Below are positions 1-7,329 of a stretch of 63,231 nucleotides of DNA, one piece after another (positions within the stretch are counted from its first letter, which is position 1; each line of letters opens with the position of its first letter). The notes below the pieces were generated by a model. It ran no database searches. It had not been told where the DNA came from and worked only from the letters and a program-made list of their open reading frames with translations. The position numbers and the translations under genes are program-made. Source of the DNA: Acidimicrobiia bacterium (GTDB lineage Bacteria; Actinomycetota; Acidimicrobiia; Spongiisociales; JAHEDJ01). The stretch lies in NCBI GenBank assembly GCA_029210695.1, contig JARGFH010000017.1, positions 1 to 63,231 on the forward strand. The letters run 5' to 3'.

Positions 1-77
1 TATCAGTGGTGGACCCGACCAGGAGGGGGTCAAAATTCGAGCGGTGATAAAGGGTCAGTATTCACCCGGTGGCGACA
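1..77. mobile_element. End of an IS21-like insertion sequence (partial)
   Basis: Two related blocks, GGGGGTCAAAATTCGAGCGG and AGGGTCAGTATTCACCCGG, lie next to each other and end in GGCGACA at 77. Read on the minus strand this is a TGTCGCC terminus followed by repeated GTCA/TGAC blocks. Ends with TG...CA and internal repeats are typical of IS21-family elements as I recall them. The relaxase reading frame loses family similarity exactly where this terminus begins, which supports an insertion point. No transposase lies inside the window, so the family call is inference. Confidence 0.4.
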
Positions 78-680
78 GGTGGTCCCGTCGACGATCACGA
101 AGGTCCGGTCGGTGGTGACCCCTTGGGCTTTGTGACCCGTGAGGGCGTAGCCGTAGTCGACTTGGCGTTGCTCGAGATACCAGAGGGGCAGGTCTCTCTT
201 TTCGGGGTCACGGTCGAGCTGAACGGTGAGCGTGCCGTGGTCGGGGTCGACGGAGACAACAGTACCGAGGTCGCCGTTGAGTACCCCGAGCCGGCTCTGG
301 TTATTGCGGCAGAGGATCCGGTCCCCGGCTTGGAAGGGCTGTTCCCCTGCTTCGAGGGTGGGTCCGTTGAGTCGGTTGGATGCGGTCAGGTGGGTGCGGG
401 CCCTTTGGTTGAGTTCGGTGACGGTGGCGTTGTCATAGCCGATGAGCAGCCCTGCGGTGAGGTCACCGCTGGCTGTGATATGGCGATACCAATCCGCCAC
501 TGCTCGCCCCATGGTGTCGTCTCGGTTTGGTCCGATGATCACCCTCCCCCGCTGTCGGTACGCCTCGATCGCCTGGTCTACTGATCCGTCTCGGAGTTGG
601 CTGAGGGCCTTGCGTTCCCATGGGTGTTGCTGGCGGATGTTGTCAGTCAGCTCAACGGTGGGGAGCCGGTTGGCGAGAAC
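30..680 (-). pseudogene. MobF/TraA-type conjugative relaxase, helicase-domain fragment
   Basis: The longest ATG/GTG-started frame is 30-542, but the same frame runs upstream without a stop to about 680 and reads VELTDNIRQQHPWERKAL, typical of the RecD-like helicase half of MobF relaxases. Motif VI-like GYALTGHKAQGVTTD is near the C-terminus. The N-terminal relaxase domain and Walker A are absent. Family similarity stops after FVIVDGTT, where an IS-like terminus begins at 77/78, and the last residues are read from the IS end. Both ends are broken, so this is a remnant of a conjugative element. Its 5' side is fused head to head with the integrase fragment. Confidence 0.7.
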
Positions 681-1280
681 CTCGTGCTGGCCGCCGCCTA
701 CACCGGTCTGCGATTCGGTGAACTGGCCGGCTTGCGAGTCGAACGTCTCAATCTATTGGCTCGAACGGTCACCGTCGCCGAGACCTGCAGCGAGGTCGCC
801 GGACGAATGGTGTTCGGCGAACCAAAGACCGCTGCCAGCCGTCGCACGATCACCCTCCCCCGCTTCCTCGTCGGGTCCCTCGCCGAACACCTGGCTGGCC
901 GACCTGCACACCAATCGGATCTCGTGTTCCAGGCGCCCGACGGAGGCCCCCTTCGCAGAACCACGTTTCGTGAACGCTTCTGGCTGCCCGCGGTGCGTGC
1001 CTCGGTGGGAGAGCCGTGTCGCTTCCACGATCTCCGGCACACGCATGTCGCCCTCCTGATCGCTCAAGGAGAACACCCGAAAGTGATCCAGCAGCGCCTC
1101 GGACATGCCTCGATCAGGACCACCCTCGACACTTACGGACACCTCTTCGAGGGCCTCGATGAGGCAGCCGCCGAGCGCCTCGATGCAGGCTTCCTTTTAC
1201 TTCCTGTTGACAGGATGTTGACAGAGCCCTCTTTTGGCGTCTCAGAAATCCATCCCAGGACGCAAGAAAACCCCCGTTGA
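678..1280 (+). pseudogene. Tyrosine recombinase/integrase, N-terminally truncated
   Basis: The catalytic domain of a phage/ICE-type tyrosine recombinase. The first catalytic Arg is in AAYTGLRFGELAGLR, the beta-strand Lys in FGEPKTAASRRT, the HxxR box in FHDLRHTH, the GH in QRLGHASI and the nucleophile Tyr in LDTYGHLFEGL. About 150-200 N-terminal residues (arm-binding and core-binding domains) are missing. An ORF starting at 597 exists, but its first ~27 codons are antisense to relaxase sequence. The stop lies 18 bp from the 3' end of tRNA-Ala, the usual position of an integrase next to its attachment site. It may still fold but should not recombine alone. Confidence 0.8.
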
Positions 1281-1298
1281 CCAGGGGTATTCTATGGG

Positions 1299-1372
1299 TG
1301 GAGGTGAGGGGATTTGAACCCCTGACTTCTTCCGTGCGAGGGAAGCGCTCTGCCGGGCTGAGCTACACCCCC
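1299..1372 (-). tRNA. tRNA-Ala (anticodon CGC)
   Basis: A complete cloverleaf on the minus strand. The acceptor 5' strand is GGGGGTG, the anticodon stem CTTCC/GGAAG has loop CTCGCAC (anticodon CGC, codon GCG), and the T arm is AGGGG-TTCAAAT-CCCCT. The 3' acceptor strand CACCTCC gives a G3:U70 pair, the alanine identity element, and the discriminator is A73. CCA is not encoded (the next bases are CCCA). Confidence 0.95.
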
Positions 1373-1385
1373 AAATGGGTGGCGC

Positions 1386-1413
1386 ATGATACTCCACACC
1401 AATCGTGAGCCAA
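1386..1413 (-). promoter_or_regulatory. Promoter of tRNA-Ala
   Basis: On the minus strand TTGGCT (1413-1408) and TATCAT (1391-1386) are separated by 16 bp. The -10 box ends 13 nt before the first base of the mature tRNA. This is a plausible sigma-A promoter with a very short 5' leader. Confidence 0.5.
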
Positions 1414-1418
1414 GCCGG

Positions 1419-2048
1419 TCACGACCCGAGGTGGCGCTGGAGATCTGCCCGAAGCCGCTCTTGCACGACGGTTGTCGTCAGGTCGGCCCGACTGCGTTCA
1501 ATCAAAGCCCGCGCCACGTCGGTGGTCCGGCGAAGCCCGCCCGTCATCCCATCGGGATAATCGAGAGAAGCCAGCAAATCGAGCACTTCGACCATTGCCA
1601 CGAGCGTTTCTTCTGCCTGTTCGAGCTCGCCTTTCCGAAGCAGGTCGAGAAGCCTTCGTCGCAGTTCCCCAACTGCCTCACCGAGTCCGTTGAGGTATGG
1701 GGCGGCTTCAACACCGATCTCGGCGGGCAGGGGTAGTCGCCGACCCGAGGACAACGCGGCGGTAAGGCGGGCCTCTGCGTATTCCTTGGCCGCATCAGAT
1801 ACGAACCCGGCGTGGAGAACGTCGGGATTGTCCCTGCAGGCCAGCCGGGCTTCATCGAGCAGGGCCGAGCCCTGTTCCATCAGATCCTCCGCTCGTTCGA
1901 TTTCACCTCGATGCAGAGCACGAATCGCATTCGCAGAGGTTCTGATCAGGGTTCGACTGGTCGTGAGTGCGACCTCGCGAGCAGCGAATTTCCCGTCGAG
2001 TTCGGTGCGAGCGGCGGATTCGACCTCATCGATTCCGGGAACAGACAT
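1419..2048 (-). CDS. Translin family protein
   Basis: A 209-residue, all-helical protein with translin/TRAX-like signatures: TSRTLIRTSANAIRALHRGE near the N-terminus, then YAEARLTAALSSGRRLPLPAEI, YLNGLGEAVGELRRR, LDYPDGMTGGLRRTTDVAR and a helical C-terminus. Eukaryotic translin forms octameric rings with TRAX that bind and cleave RNA or single-stranded DNA; archaeal and bacterial homologues are usually single and poorly studied. The conserved ELRR and LRR..D.AR blocks are intact, so a nucleic-acid-binding ring is plausible, while catalytic activity cannot be judged from this. The gene ends 46 bp from tRNA-Ala and its start lies 11 bp from the end of the GlpR-like gene upstream, so the two may be co-transcribed. 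Confidence 0.75.
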   Translation of the reverse strand: MSVPGIDEVESAARTELDGKFAAREVALTTSRTLIRTSANAIRALHRGEIERAEDLMEQGSALLDEARLACRDNPDVLHAGFVSDAAKEYAEARLTAALSSGRRLPLPAEIGVEAAPYLNGLGEAVGELRRRLLDLLRKGELEQAEETLVAMVEVLDLLASLDYPDGMTGGLRRTTDVARALIERSRADLTTTVVQERLRADLQRHLGS

Positions 2049-2058
2049 CGGCTACGAG

Positions 2059-2499
2059 CTAGCTGGAGGCCAGGACGTGGATTTCCGGGGCAGTCGGCAT
2101 CTCTTGCACCCCATCACTCACGGGACGAACGGCAGTGACTTGCGTCAGCGCCTCCCGACGGTGCCTGAGTTGGACGAGCATGGCCAGATACCAGGCCACA
2201 CCGCCGTCGATAACGATGTGGGTGATGAGCATGGCAGGAGCCGACATCAAGACTGCGACCAACAGGCTTATGACGGCAGCTGCAAAAAGCAGGATGAGTG
2301 TGCGACGGCGACGCGCCAGAACCCGGTTGCGCGCAATCTGCGCAGGACCATTGGGGCGCTGAGCATTGGCCATGCGAGTGGTCCAGCGATTGAATTCTTG
2401 CGTCGTCGTCAGAGGCGCGCTCTTCCGAGAGCCGATGACCTCCGGAAGGAGGAATGCTCCCCAGACGGCTATGACGACGAGAACGACGGCCCATGCCAT
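2059..2499 (-). CDS. SepX/GlpR-like actinobacterial division membrane protein
   Basis: 146 residues from the ATG at 2499. An upstream in-frame start at 2619 lies inside a palindromic heptad tract and adds 40 residues without membrane character; the chosen ATG has GGAGAAG 7 bp upstream. The protein starts with a transmembrane helix (MAWAVVLVVIAVWGAFLLP), has a cytosolic Arg-rich linker and a C-terminal helical pair (LILLFAAAVISLLVAVLM; ITHIVIDGGVAWYLAMLVQL). Size, layout and position beside mog-moaC-moeA-galU match SepX/GlpR, an actinobacterial divisome protein that in corynebacteria is the membrane receptor of Glp, a MoeA-like gephyrin paralogue. The assignment rests on context and topology more than on sequence signatures. 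Confidence 0.55.
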   Translation of the reverse strand: MAWAVVLVVIAVWGAFLLPEVIGSRKSAPLTTTQEFNRWTTRMANAQRPNGPAQIARNRVLARRRRTLILLFAAAVISLLVAVLMSAPAMLITHIVIDGGVAWYLAMLVQLRHRREALTQVTAVRPVSDGVQEMPTAPEIHVLASS

Positions 2500-2615
2500 A
2501 AAGGTTCTTCTCCGCTCAGTCGACGCGGAGAGTAGCGAGATCGAAAGGCGACGACAAACGGACCAGAAGTTACTGGGTATTGAGACCACCCGGTCACTCA
2601 GGCGGGGGGGACGGT

Positions 2616-2650
2616 CCAAGTACCCGGAACCGGGTACCCAGTACCTCCTC
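2616..2650. repeat. Heptad tract (CCNNGWA-type), five units
   Basis: Units read CCAAGTA, CCCGGAA, CCGGGTA, CCCAGTA and CCTCCTC in exact 7-nt steps, ending directly before the mog stop codon (2650-2652). The inner part GTACCCGGAACCGGGTAC (2620-2637) is also a perfect palindrome with a 2-nt loop. It belongs to a window-wide family of such tracts at gene ends. Confidence 0.6.
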
Positions 2651-3123
2651 TAGTGACTCGTCTCTTCGGAGCGCAGGAGCTCCACGCCGTGGCGCAACGC
2701 CGGCCCGATCACATCGAGGGACTCTTCGACGCCGCGCACCGAACCGGGGAGGTTGACGATCAGCGTCCCACCTCTGATCCCTGCTTCTCCCCTCGACAGC
2801 ATCCCGTGAGGGTTCGATCCAAAAGTGGCGCTTCGCATCGCCTCAACGAGTCCCGGCGCCGGGCGCTCGATCACCCGCCGGGTCGCCTCCGGCGTCAGGT
2901 CTCTGGGAGCAAAACCGGTGCCTCCGGTGGTCACCACCAGAGGGACTCCATTGTCGACTGCCGCCTTGAGGAAGCGCTCCACCGGGTCGATACCGTCGGG
3001 AACGACCTCGACCGTTGTTGTGAATCCGAGCCGTTCTAGTCGGGCGGCAGCTGCCGGCCCGGATTCGTCGACGGCCGATCCGGCGCTCACCCGGTCGCTG
3101 ACCGTCAGGACCACCGCCTTCAT
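2650..3123 (-). CDS. mog: Molybdopterin adenylyltransferase (MogA/MoaB family)
   Basis: 157 residues. The MoCF-biosynthesis fold is clear: N-terminal AVVLTVSDRVSAGSAVDESG, the substrate-binding VVTTGGTGFAPRDLTPEATR motif and C-terminal LIVNLPGSVRGVEESL. The enzyme activates molybdopterin with ATP to form MPT-AMP before metal insertion by MoeA. The ATG at 3123 overlaps the moaC stop as ATGA, so it is preferred over the GTG three codons upstream. It is the last gene of the coupled run galU-moeA-moaC-mog. Confidence 0.88.
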   Translation of the reverse strand: MKAVVLTVSDRVSAGSAVDESGPAAAARLERLGFTTTVEVVPDGIDPVERFLKAAVDNGVPLVVTTGGTGFAPRDLTPEATRRVIERPAPGLVEAMRSATFGSNPHGMLSRGEAGIRGGTLIVNLPGSVRGVEESLDVIGPALRHGVELLRSEETSH

Positions 3124-3590
3124 CGGTTCCACTCGCCGCTCTTTCCTCCGGATTTGTGCAACAATCGGGTTGCGGTGATGGCCGCCCCCCGTTCCACGCC
3201 TTTGACCATGTCGTAGATAGTCAAGGCCGTGACCGAGGCGGCGACCATGGCCTCCATCTCCACTCCGGTTCGATCGACGGTCTCTACACGAGCAAGGGCG
3301 CGCGCTCCGATGTCCACCGGCTCGATGTCGACAGTCGCATGTGAGATCCGCAGCGGATGACAGAGCGGAATCAACTCAGCTGTGCGCTTGGCGGCCATGA
3401 GCCCGGCGACCCGGGCCACAGCCACGGCATCTCCTTTCGGCAGACCACTCCCGAACATCAAGTCTCTGGTTTCGGCTGTCATCTCAACCACCGACTCGGC
3501 GACGGCTACGCGGCGGGTCGGTTCCTTGCCGCCAACGTCGACCATGCGCGCCCGTCCCTCTCCGTCGAGATGGGTCAGATCATCCGCCAT
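3120..3590 (-). CDS. moaC: Cyclic pyranopterin monophosphate synthase accessory protein MoaC
   Basis: 156 residues, full MoaC length. Signatures are LTHLDGEGRARMVDVGGKEP, AVARVAGLMAAKRTAELIPL followed by CHPL, and VDRTGVEMEAMVAASVTALT with YDMVKGVERG. MoaC converts the MoaA radical-SAM product into cyclic pyranopterin monophosphate, the first molybdenum-cofactor intermediate. Its ATG (GAGGTG just upstream) overlaps the end of moeA by 11 bp and its stop overlaps the mog start, so translation is probably coupled. No moaA, moaD or moaE is present in the window. Confidence 0.93.
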   Translation of the reverse strand: MADDLTHLDGEGRARMVDVGGKEPTRRVAVAESVVEMTAETRDLMFGSGLPKGDAVAVARVAGLMAAKRTAELIPLCHPLRISHATVDIEPVDIGARALARVETVDRTGVEMEAMVAASVTALTIYDMVKGVERGAAITATRLLHKSGGKSGEWNR

Positions 3591-4815
3591 TCAGCACCTC
3601 CTGCTCGGTACGGGATTCGGGCCAGCGGAACATCTCCAAGACAATCCGACTCCCGGCAGCTAGGCCGGCTGTGCCAACCGGAACCACTCCGAAGGCGTTC
3701 GCCCGCGCCAGCGCGGTGAGCTGATTCGACGATTGCCCGCCGGCCGGCCTTGCCAGCCACTCGTCTCCTTCGAGCTCCGCCACCATCCGCAAGAAGACTG
3801 TCTTGGCCGGATCGGTGTCGACGTCGACGGCGAGGGTCGCCGGGATACGCGGACGAAACAGCTTCCGGGCTCCCATCATCTTGAGGAGAGCGGGACGGGC
3901 GAACTGTTCAAAGCCGACGACCACCGAAACAGGATTACCCGGCAAACCAAAGAGCGGCGTTCCGGAGACGTGACCGAAGGCGAACGGTTTGGCCGGCTGG
4001 ATGGCGACCCGCCACACCGCCACGTCACCGGTCTCGGATAGGACCGCCTTGACCACGTCGTACTCCCCCATCGACACGCCGCCGGACGTGAAGAGCACGT
4101 CCGCCTCGGCCGCACCCCGCTGGAGAGTCGACCGGAGTGCGACGGCTTCGTCACCGACGATACCGAGGTCGATTGAATCGACACCGAGTTCATCGAGAAG
4201 CGCCAGGAGCTGAGGGCGATTTGAATCATGGATCTTGCCGGGCTCCAGTGACGCCTCGGGCGAAAGCACCTCATCACCTGTTGAAAGCACCCCGACTACC
4301 GGTCTCCGATGAACCAACGGCTTGCCAACCCCGATCGACGTCAACACTCCGAGATGGTGCGGCGTCAGTCTGGTTCCCGCCTCGAAGACGACCGATCCGG
4401 CGAGCAGGTCGCCGCCCGCGGCTCGCACATTCTCGCCCTGCTCCACAGCGTGATTGATGTGAACCGCCGCACCATCCTGATGAGTGTCCTCAACCCGCAC
4501 CACCGCATCCGCCCGGGCCGGCATCGGCGCACCGGTCATGATTTTGATGGCCGTCCCGGGAACGACCGTCCGATGAGCGACATGTCCGGCGGCGACGTCC
4601 TCAATCACGTTCAGAGTGACCGGGGCCTGCGCAGTCTCGTTGGCCAGAACTGCATATCCGTCCATTGCCGAGTTGGCAAAGGGTGGGACATCGTGGGGAG
4701 CCGGCACGTCAGCGGCGAGCACCAGGCCGTTCGCTTCCGCGATCGGGACCTGTATCGCTTCGAGGAGCCCGACGGCACTCAGCACATGGCGTTGCGCATC
4801 GGCCAACAGCTTCAA
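3580..4815 (-). CDS. moeA: MoeA/Glp (gephyrin-like) molybdenum-cofactor protein
   Basis: 411 residues from a TTG at 4815 whose last two bases form the galU stop (TTGA overlap), with GAGGAG upstream. A 459-residue reading from 4959 is rejected because it lies inside galU and its extra N-terminus looks like shadow sequence. The order is the MoeA N-terminal region (PPFANSAMDGYAV), the MPT-binding domain (VGVLSTGDEVL, DVLFTSGGVSMGEYDVVKAV, LFGLPGNPVSVVVGFEQFA) and a C-terminal domain. The motifs look catalytically intact. With the GlpR/SepX-like gene close by it could be true MoeA (molybdate insertion), Glp (division), or both; sequence alone does not decide. Confidence 0.85.
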   Translation of the reverse strand: MKLLADAQRHVLSAVGLLEAIQVPIAEANGLVLAADVPAPHDVPPFANSAMDGYAVLANETAQAPVTLNVIEDVAAGHVAHRTVVPGTAIKIMTGAPMPARADAVVRVEDTHQDGAAVHINHAVEQGENVRAAGGDLLAGSVVFEAGTRLTPHHLGVLTSIGVGKPLVHRRPVVGVLSTGDEVLSPEASLEPGKIHDSNRPQLLALLDELGVDSIDLGIVGDEAVALRSTLQRGAAEADVLFTSGGVSMGEYDVVKAVLSETGDVAVWRVAIQPAKPFAFGHVSGTPLFGLPGNPVSVVVGFEQFARPALLKMMGARKLFRPRIPATLAVDVDTDPAKTVFLRMVAELEGDEWLARPAGGQSSNQLTALARANAFGVVPVGTAGLAAGSRIVLEMFRWPESRTEQEVLNGG

Positions 4816-5630
4816 CGCAACTCCTCGAGCGACCTCAGGAAGGCAGTGAAGTCGTCCCTGAACTCGGGTCGTGCCAGGCCGAGTACAACCGCAGCCTCGA
4901 GCAGACCGAGCGGTATCCCGATGTCCAGCAGGTCGTGCTCTCCCACCACACCCCGGCATTTCCCTTGCCTGGCAACCAGGTCGATGGCGTCCGTCAGTTG
5001 GATCTCGCCACCGTGCCCCGGGTCGAGTCCGGCGAGCGCATCGATGATGTCGGAGGTGAACAGATACCGGCCCACCAGGCCCAGGTTCGATGGAGCGTGC
5101 TCGATGCCGGGTTTCTCGACCGCGCCGATCACATCTAATTCTGCTCCACGCCGGTCGCCCGGCACTGCGACACCGTATCGATCCAACATGTGGGGTCCCA
5201 CCTCGCGCAACGAAACAACCGAACCACCGTCGGAGGCTGCCACCAGAGATGGCAGAACGTCGGCACCCGGCCGCACAATGTTGTCGGCCAGCAGACAGAA
5301 GAAGGGTCGATCGCCGATGATTTCGCGAGCGGTCAGGACCGCATGGCCCAATCCGTGGGGTTCCTCCTGTACCGCGATTCGTATCTCGAGATCCTCTAGA
5401 CCCTCCAGGGTTTCCCCGTTCGTGAAGTGCTGCCTGATCAGCGATCCCACCCCGAGATCAACGATGAACACCACCTCCCGTACTCCCGCCCGGACCGCCT
5501 CTTCAGCCACGTGCTGGACGGCCGGGCGGTCGACGACCGGCAACAGGGCTTTGGGAATAGCTCTGGTGGCCGGGCGCATGCGTGTTCCCAGTCCGGCGGC
5601 CGGGACGACCGCTACCTCGACCTGCATCAT
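4812..5630 (-). CDS. galU: UTP-glucose-1-phosphate uridylyltransferase
   Basis: 272 residues starting at ATG 5630, which overlaps the plsY stop (ATGA) and follows AAGGTG. The nucleotidyltransferase signature is VVPAAGLGTRMRPATRAIPK with ALLPVVDRP, followed by EEPHGLGHAVL, LLADNIV, GGEIQLTDAI and VGEHDLLDIGIP. The enzyme makes UDP-glucose for wall polymers, glycolipids and trehalose. It is slightly shorter than typical GalU (~290), mainly at the C-terminus. The galU-moeA neighbourhood is conserved in many actinobacteria. Longer readings from 5735 lie inside plsY and are rejected. Confidence 0.88.
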   Translation of the reverse strand: MMQVEVAVVPAAGLGTRMRPATRAIPKALLPVVDRPAVQHVAEEAVRAGVREVVFIVDLGVGSLIRQHFTNGETLEGLEDLEIRIAVQEEPHGLGHAVLTAREIIGDRPFFCLLADNIVRPGADVLPSLVAASDGGSVVSLREVGPHMLDRYGVAVPGDRRGAELDVIGAVEKPGIEHAPSNLGLVGRYLFTSDIIDALAGLDPGHGGEIQLTDAIDLVARQGKCRGVVGEHDLLDIGIPLGLLEAAVVLGLARPEFRDDFTAFLRSLEELR

Positions 5631-6211
5631 GACATCACCTTCCGCTCGCCGGACCCGAACAGCCGGCCGATATTTCCTTTGTGGCGATACGCAACCAGAG
5701 AAACCGCGGCCAGCAACCACAACAAGCCGGGCCACTCCACACCCTCATACCAGGCGAAGGGGATTGCCAGCACCAATACAGAAAGGGACCCGATGGAAGC
5801 CACCCTGGTAACTGCAACGATTATGGCCCAGACGGCGATGAGGACCAGGGCGGAGCGCGGAACGATCCACAATAAAACCCCGGCCGCCGTAGCTACTCCT
5901 TTGCCTCCCTTGAACTGATGGAACAGCGGAAAGCAGTGACCTACGACGGCGAAGAAACCGGCAGCCGCCGCTCCCCACCCGCCGGCCGCCGAGAACCCGA
6001 TCGCGGCCGCGATGACGCCCTTCAAGACGTCACCCATCATCGTCGCAGCCGCCGCGCCCTTGCCCATCGTTCGGAGTACGTTGGAAGTACCCGGATTGCC
6101 ACTCCCCACCTCGTAAATATCGACACCGCGCGCCCGGGCAACCACCACGGCGAAATCGAGGCTTCCGATGACATAGGCAGCCAGCATGGCCGCAACGATG
6201 GGGAAACTCAT
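5627..6211 (-). CDS. plsY: Acyl-phosphate:glycerol-3-phosphate acyltransferase PlsY
   Basis: 194 residues, a polytopic membrane enzyme. Diagnostic loops are present: VIGSLDFAVVVARARGVDIY, GSGNPGTSNVLRTMGKGAAA, GHCFPLFHQFKGGKGVATAAG and the C-terminal YRHKGNIGRLFGSGE. PlsY transfers the acyl group of acyl-phosphate to glycerol-3-phosphate, the first step of phospholipid synthesis. The GN(P)GTSN and KGGKGVAT motifs that bind phosphate are complete. It heads the overlapping run plsY-galU-moeA-moaC-mog, and its promoter should lie between 6211 and 6311, divergent from the FmdB-like gene. Confidence 0.93.
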   Translation of the reverse strand: MSFPIVAAMLAAYVIGSLDFAVVVARARGVDIYEVGSGNPGTSNVLRTMGKGAAAATMMGDVLKGVIAAAIGFSAAGGWGAAAAGFFAVVGHCFPLFHQFKGGKGVATAAGVLLWIVPRSALVLIAVWAIIVAVTRVASIGSLSVLVLAIPFAWYEGVEWPGLLWLLAAVSLVAYRHKGNIGRLFGSGERKVMS

Positions 6212-6311
6212 AGAGGGGAGTCTAGAAGCGCGGGCGGCTCACGCCCCTCGATGACTCATGCGTCGGGCCAGTTGATATCATGCCGTGCCCAATCCCCCTT
6301 CGAGGACCGAC

Positions 6312-6626
6312 ATGCCAACCTACGAATACGCCTGCAAGAAGTGCGGTGAGCGACTGGAAGTCATGCAGTCGTTCTCAGACAAACCGCTCAAGAAGCACAA
6401 GACGTGCGGGGGCGACCTGCAGAAGGTGTTCCATCCGGCCGGTCTGATCTTCAAAGGATCCGGCTTCTACGTCACCGACTCCCGGTCATCGAGAAGCAGC
6501 AGCAGCAAGCGGAGCGCGACGAGCAGCGGCCCTAGTTCTAGCGCGGAGAGCAGTAGCTCAGACGCGAAAGACAAAGGCAGCAGCACCGGCAGCAGTCAGA
6601 GCAGCAAGAGCAGCAGCGACGACTGA
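6312..6626 (+). CDS. FmdB-family zinc-ribbon protein with Ser-rich tail
   Basis: 104 residues from ATG 6312; an earlier start at 6285 adds nine unlikely residues. The N-terminus MPTYEYACKKCGERLEVMQS is the FmdB regulatory-protein zinc ribbon, normally two CxxC-type knuckles. Here the second knuckle is KHKTCGGDL with a single Cys, so one metal ligand appears to be missing or replaced by the nearby His. After KGSGFYVTDSR, about 45 residues are almost only Ser with Lys, Arg, Asp and Gly, ending SSKSSSDD. Function of this family is uncertain; it was first linked to amidase regulation. Confidence 0.8.
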   Translation: MPTYEYACKKCGERLEVMQSFSDKPLKKHKTCGGDLQKVFHPAGLIFKGSGFYVTDSRSSRSSSSKRSATSSGPSSSAESSSSDAKDKGSSTGSSQSSKSSSDD

Positions 6627-6672
6627 TGTACTTCTGTTCTGCGGCGGGTGACCGTGCATTGAGGATCACACA

Positions 6673-7317
6673 GTGACGGCGTCATCTGCCCGAAGCGAGA
6701 TCCGCCGGCTGCCGGATCGGGGTTCCTACGACCCGGCCGTCATCAACGCAATTTTCGACGAGGCACTCATCTGCCACGTTGGCTTCCTCGACGAAGGGGG
6801 CCGCCCCGTCGTCATCCCGACCATCCATGCAAGGATCGGCGAGACGCTCTACCTCCACGGTTCCCCGGCCAGCCGGATGCTCCGCACTCTCGCCGCCGGC
6901 AGCCAGGTGTCTGTGACGGCGACTCTGGTGGACGCGATCGTGCTGGCCAAGTCCCACTTTCACCATTCGATGAACTACCGGTCTGCTGTCGTGTTCGGAA
7001 CCGCCAGAGCCGTGACCGACGCCGACGAGAAGACGGCCGCTTTTCGAGCGATCGTCGACCACCTTGTGGCCGGAAGGTGGGAGGGAGCGCGTCGCCCGAA
7101 CGAGAAGGAATCCAAAGCAACCGCGGTCGTAGCGATCGACATCGAGGAAGCGTCGGCCAAACAACGCACCGGCCCGCCGGTCGACGACGCTGAAGACATG
7201 GCCCTACCGCATTGGGCCGGTCTGATTCCGGTGGCACTCGAGCGTGGCCAATTAGAACCGGTAGACCAGACCCCGCTCCCCGACCACGTCCGCAACTGGA
7301 GTCCGGCTGGCAGCTGA
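6673..7317 (+). CDS. PPOX-class flavin-binding protein (pyridoxamine-phosphate-oxidase-like)
   Basis: 214 residues with a GTG start at 6673. It shows the split-barrel flavin fold of COG3467: RLPDRGSYDPAVINAIFDEA, CHVGFLDEGGRPVVIPTIHA, LYLHGSPASRMLRTLAAG, HFHHSMNYRSAVVFGTARAV and a C-terminal PHWAGLIPVAL. Members include NimA-like nitroimidazole reductases and unassigned FMN or heme-binding proteins, so the substrate is unknown. It stands alone, followed by a repeat-filled gap. Confidence 0.8.
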   Translation: MTASSARSEIRRLPDRGSYDPAVINAIFDEALICHVGFLDEGGRPVVIPTIHARIGETLYLHGSPASRMLRTLAAGSQVSVTATLVDAIVLAKSHFHHSMNYRSAVVFGTARAVTDADEKTAAFRAIVDHLVAGRWEGARRPNEKESKATAVVAIDIEEASAKQRTGPPVDDAEDMALPHWAGLIPVALERGQLEPVDQTPLPDHVRNWSPAGS

Positions 7318-7329
7318 CGGAAACGCGTT

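Noticed and set aside
597-677. The first 27 codons of the integrase ORF as a genuine N-terminus
   Set aside because: They are antisense to the relaxase block VELTDNIRQQHPWERKAL and do not resemble an integrase core-binding domain.
2500-2619. Forty-residue N-terminal extension of the GlpR/SepX-like protein
   Set aside because: It starts in a palindromic heptad tract, lacks a ribosome-binding site and pushes the membrane helix away from the N-terminus.
4309-5811. A 500-codon plus-strand frame across moeA and galU
   Set aside because: Opposite strand to strongly conserved genes; Ser/Arg/Pro/Thr-rich shadow sequence without motifs.
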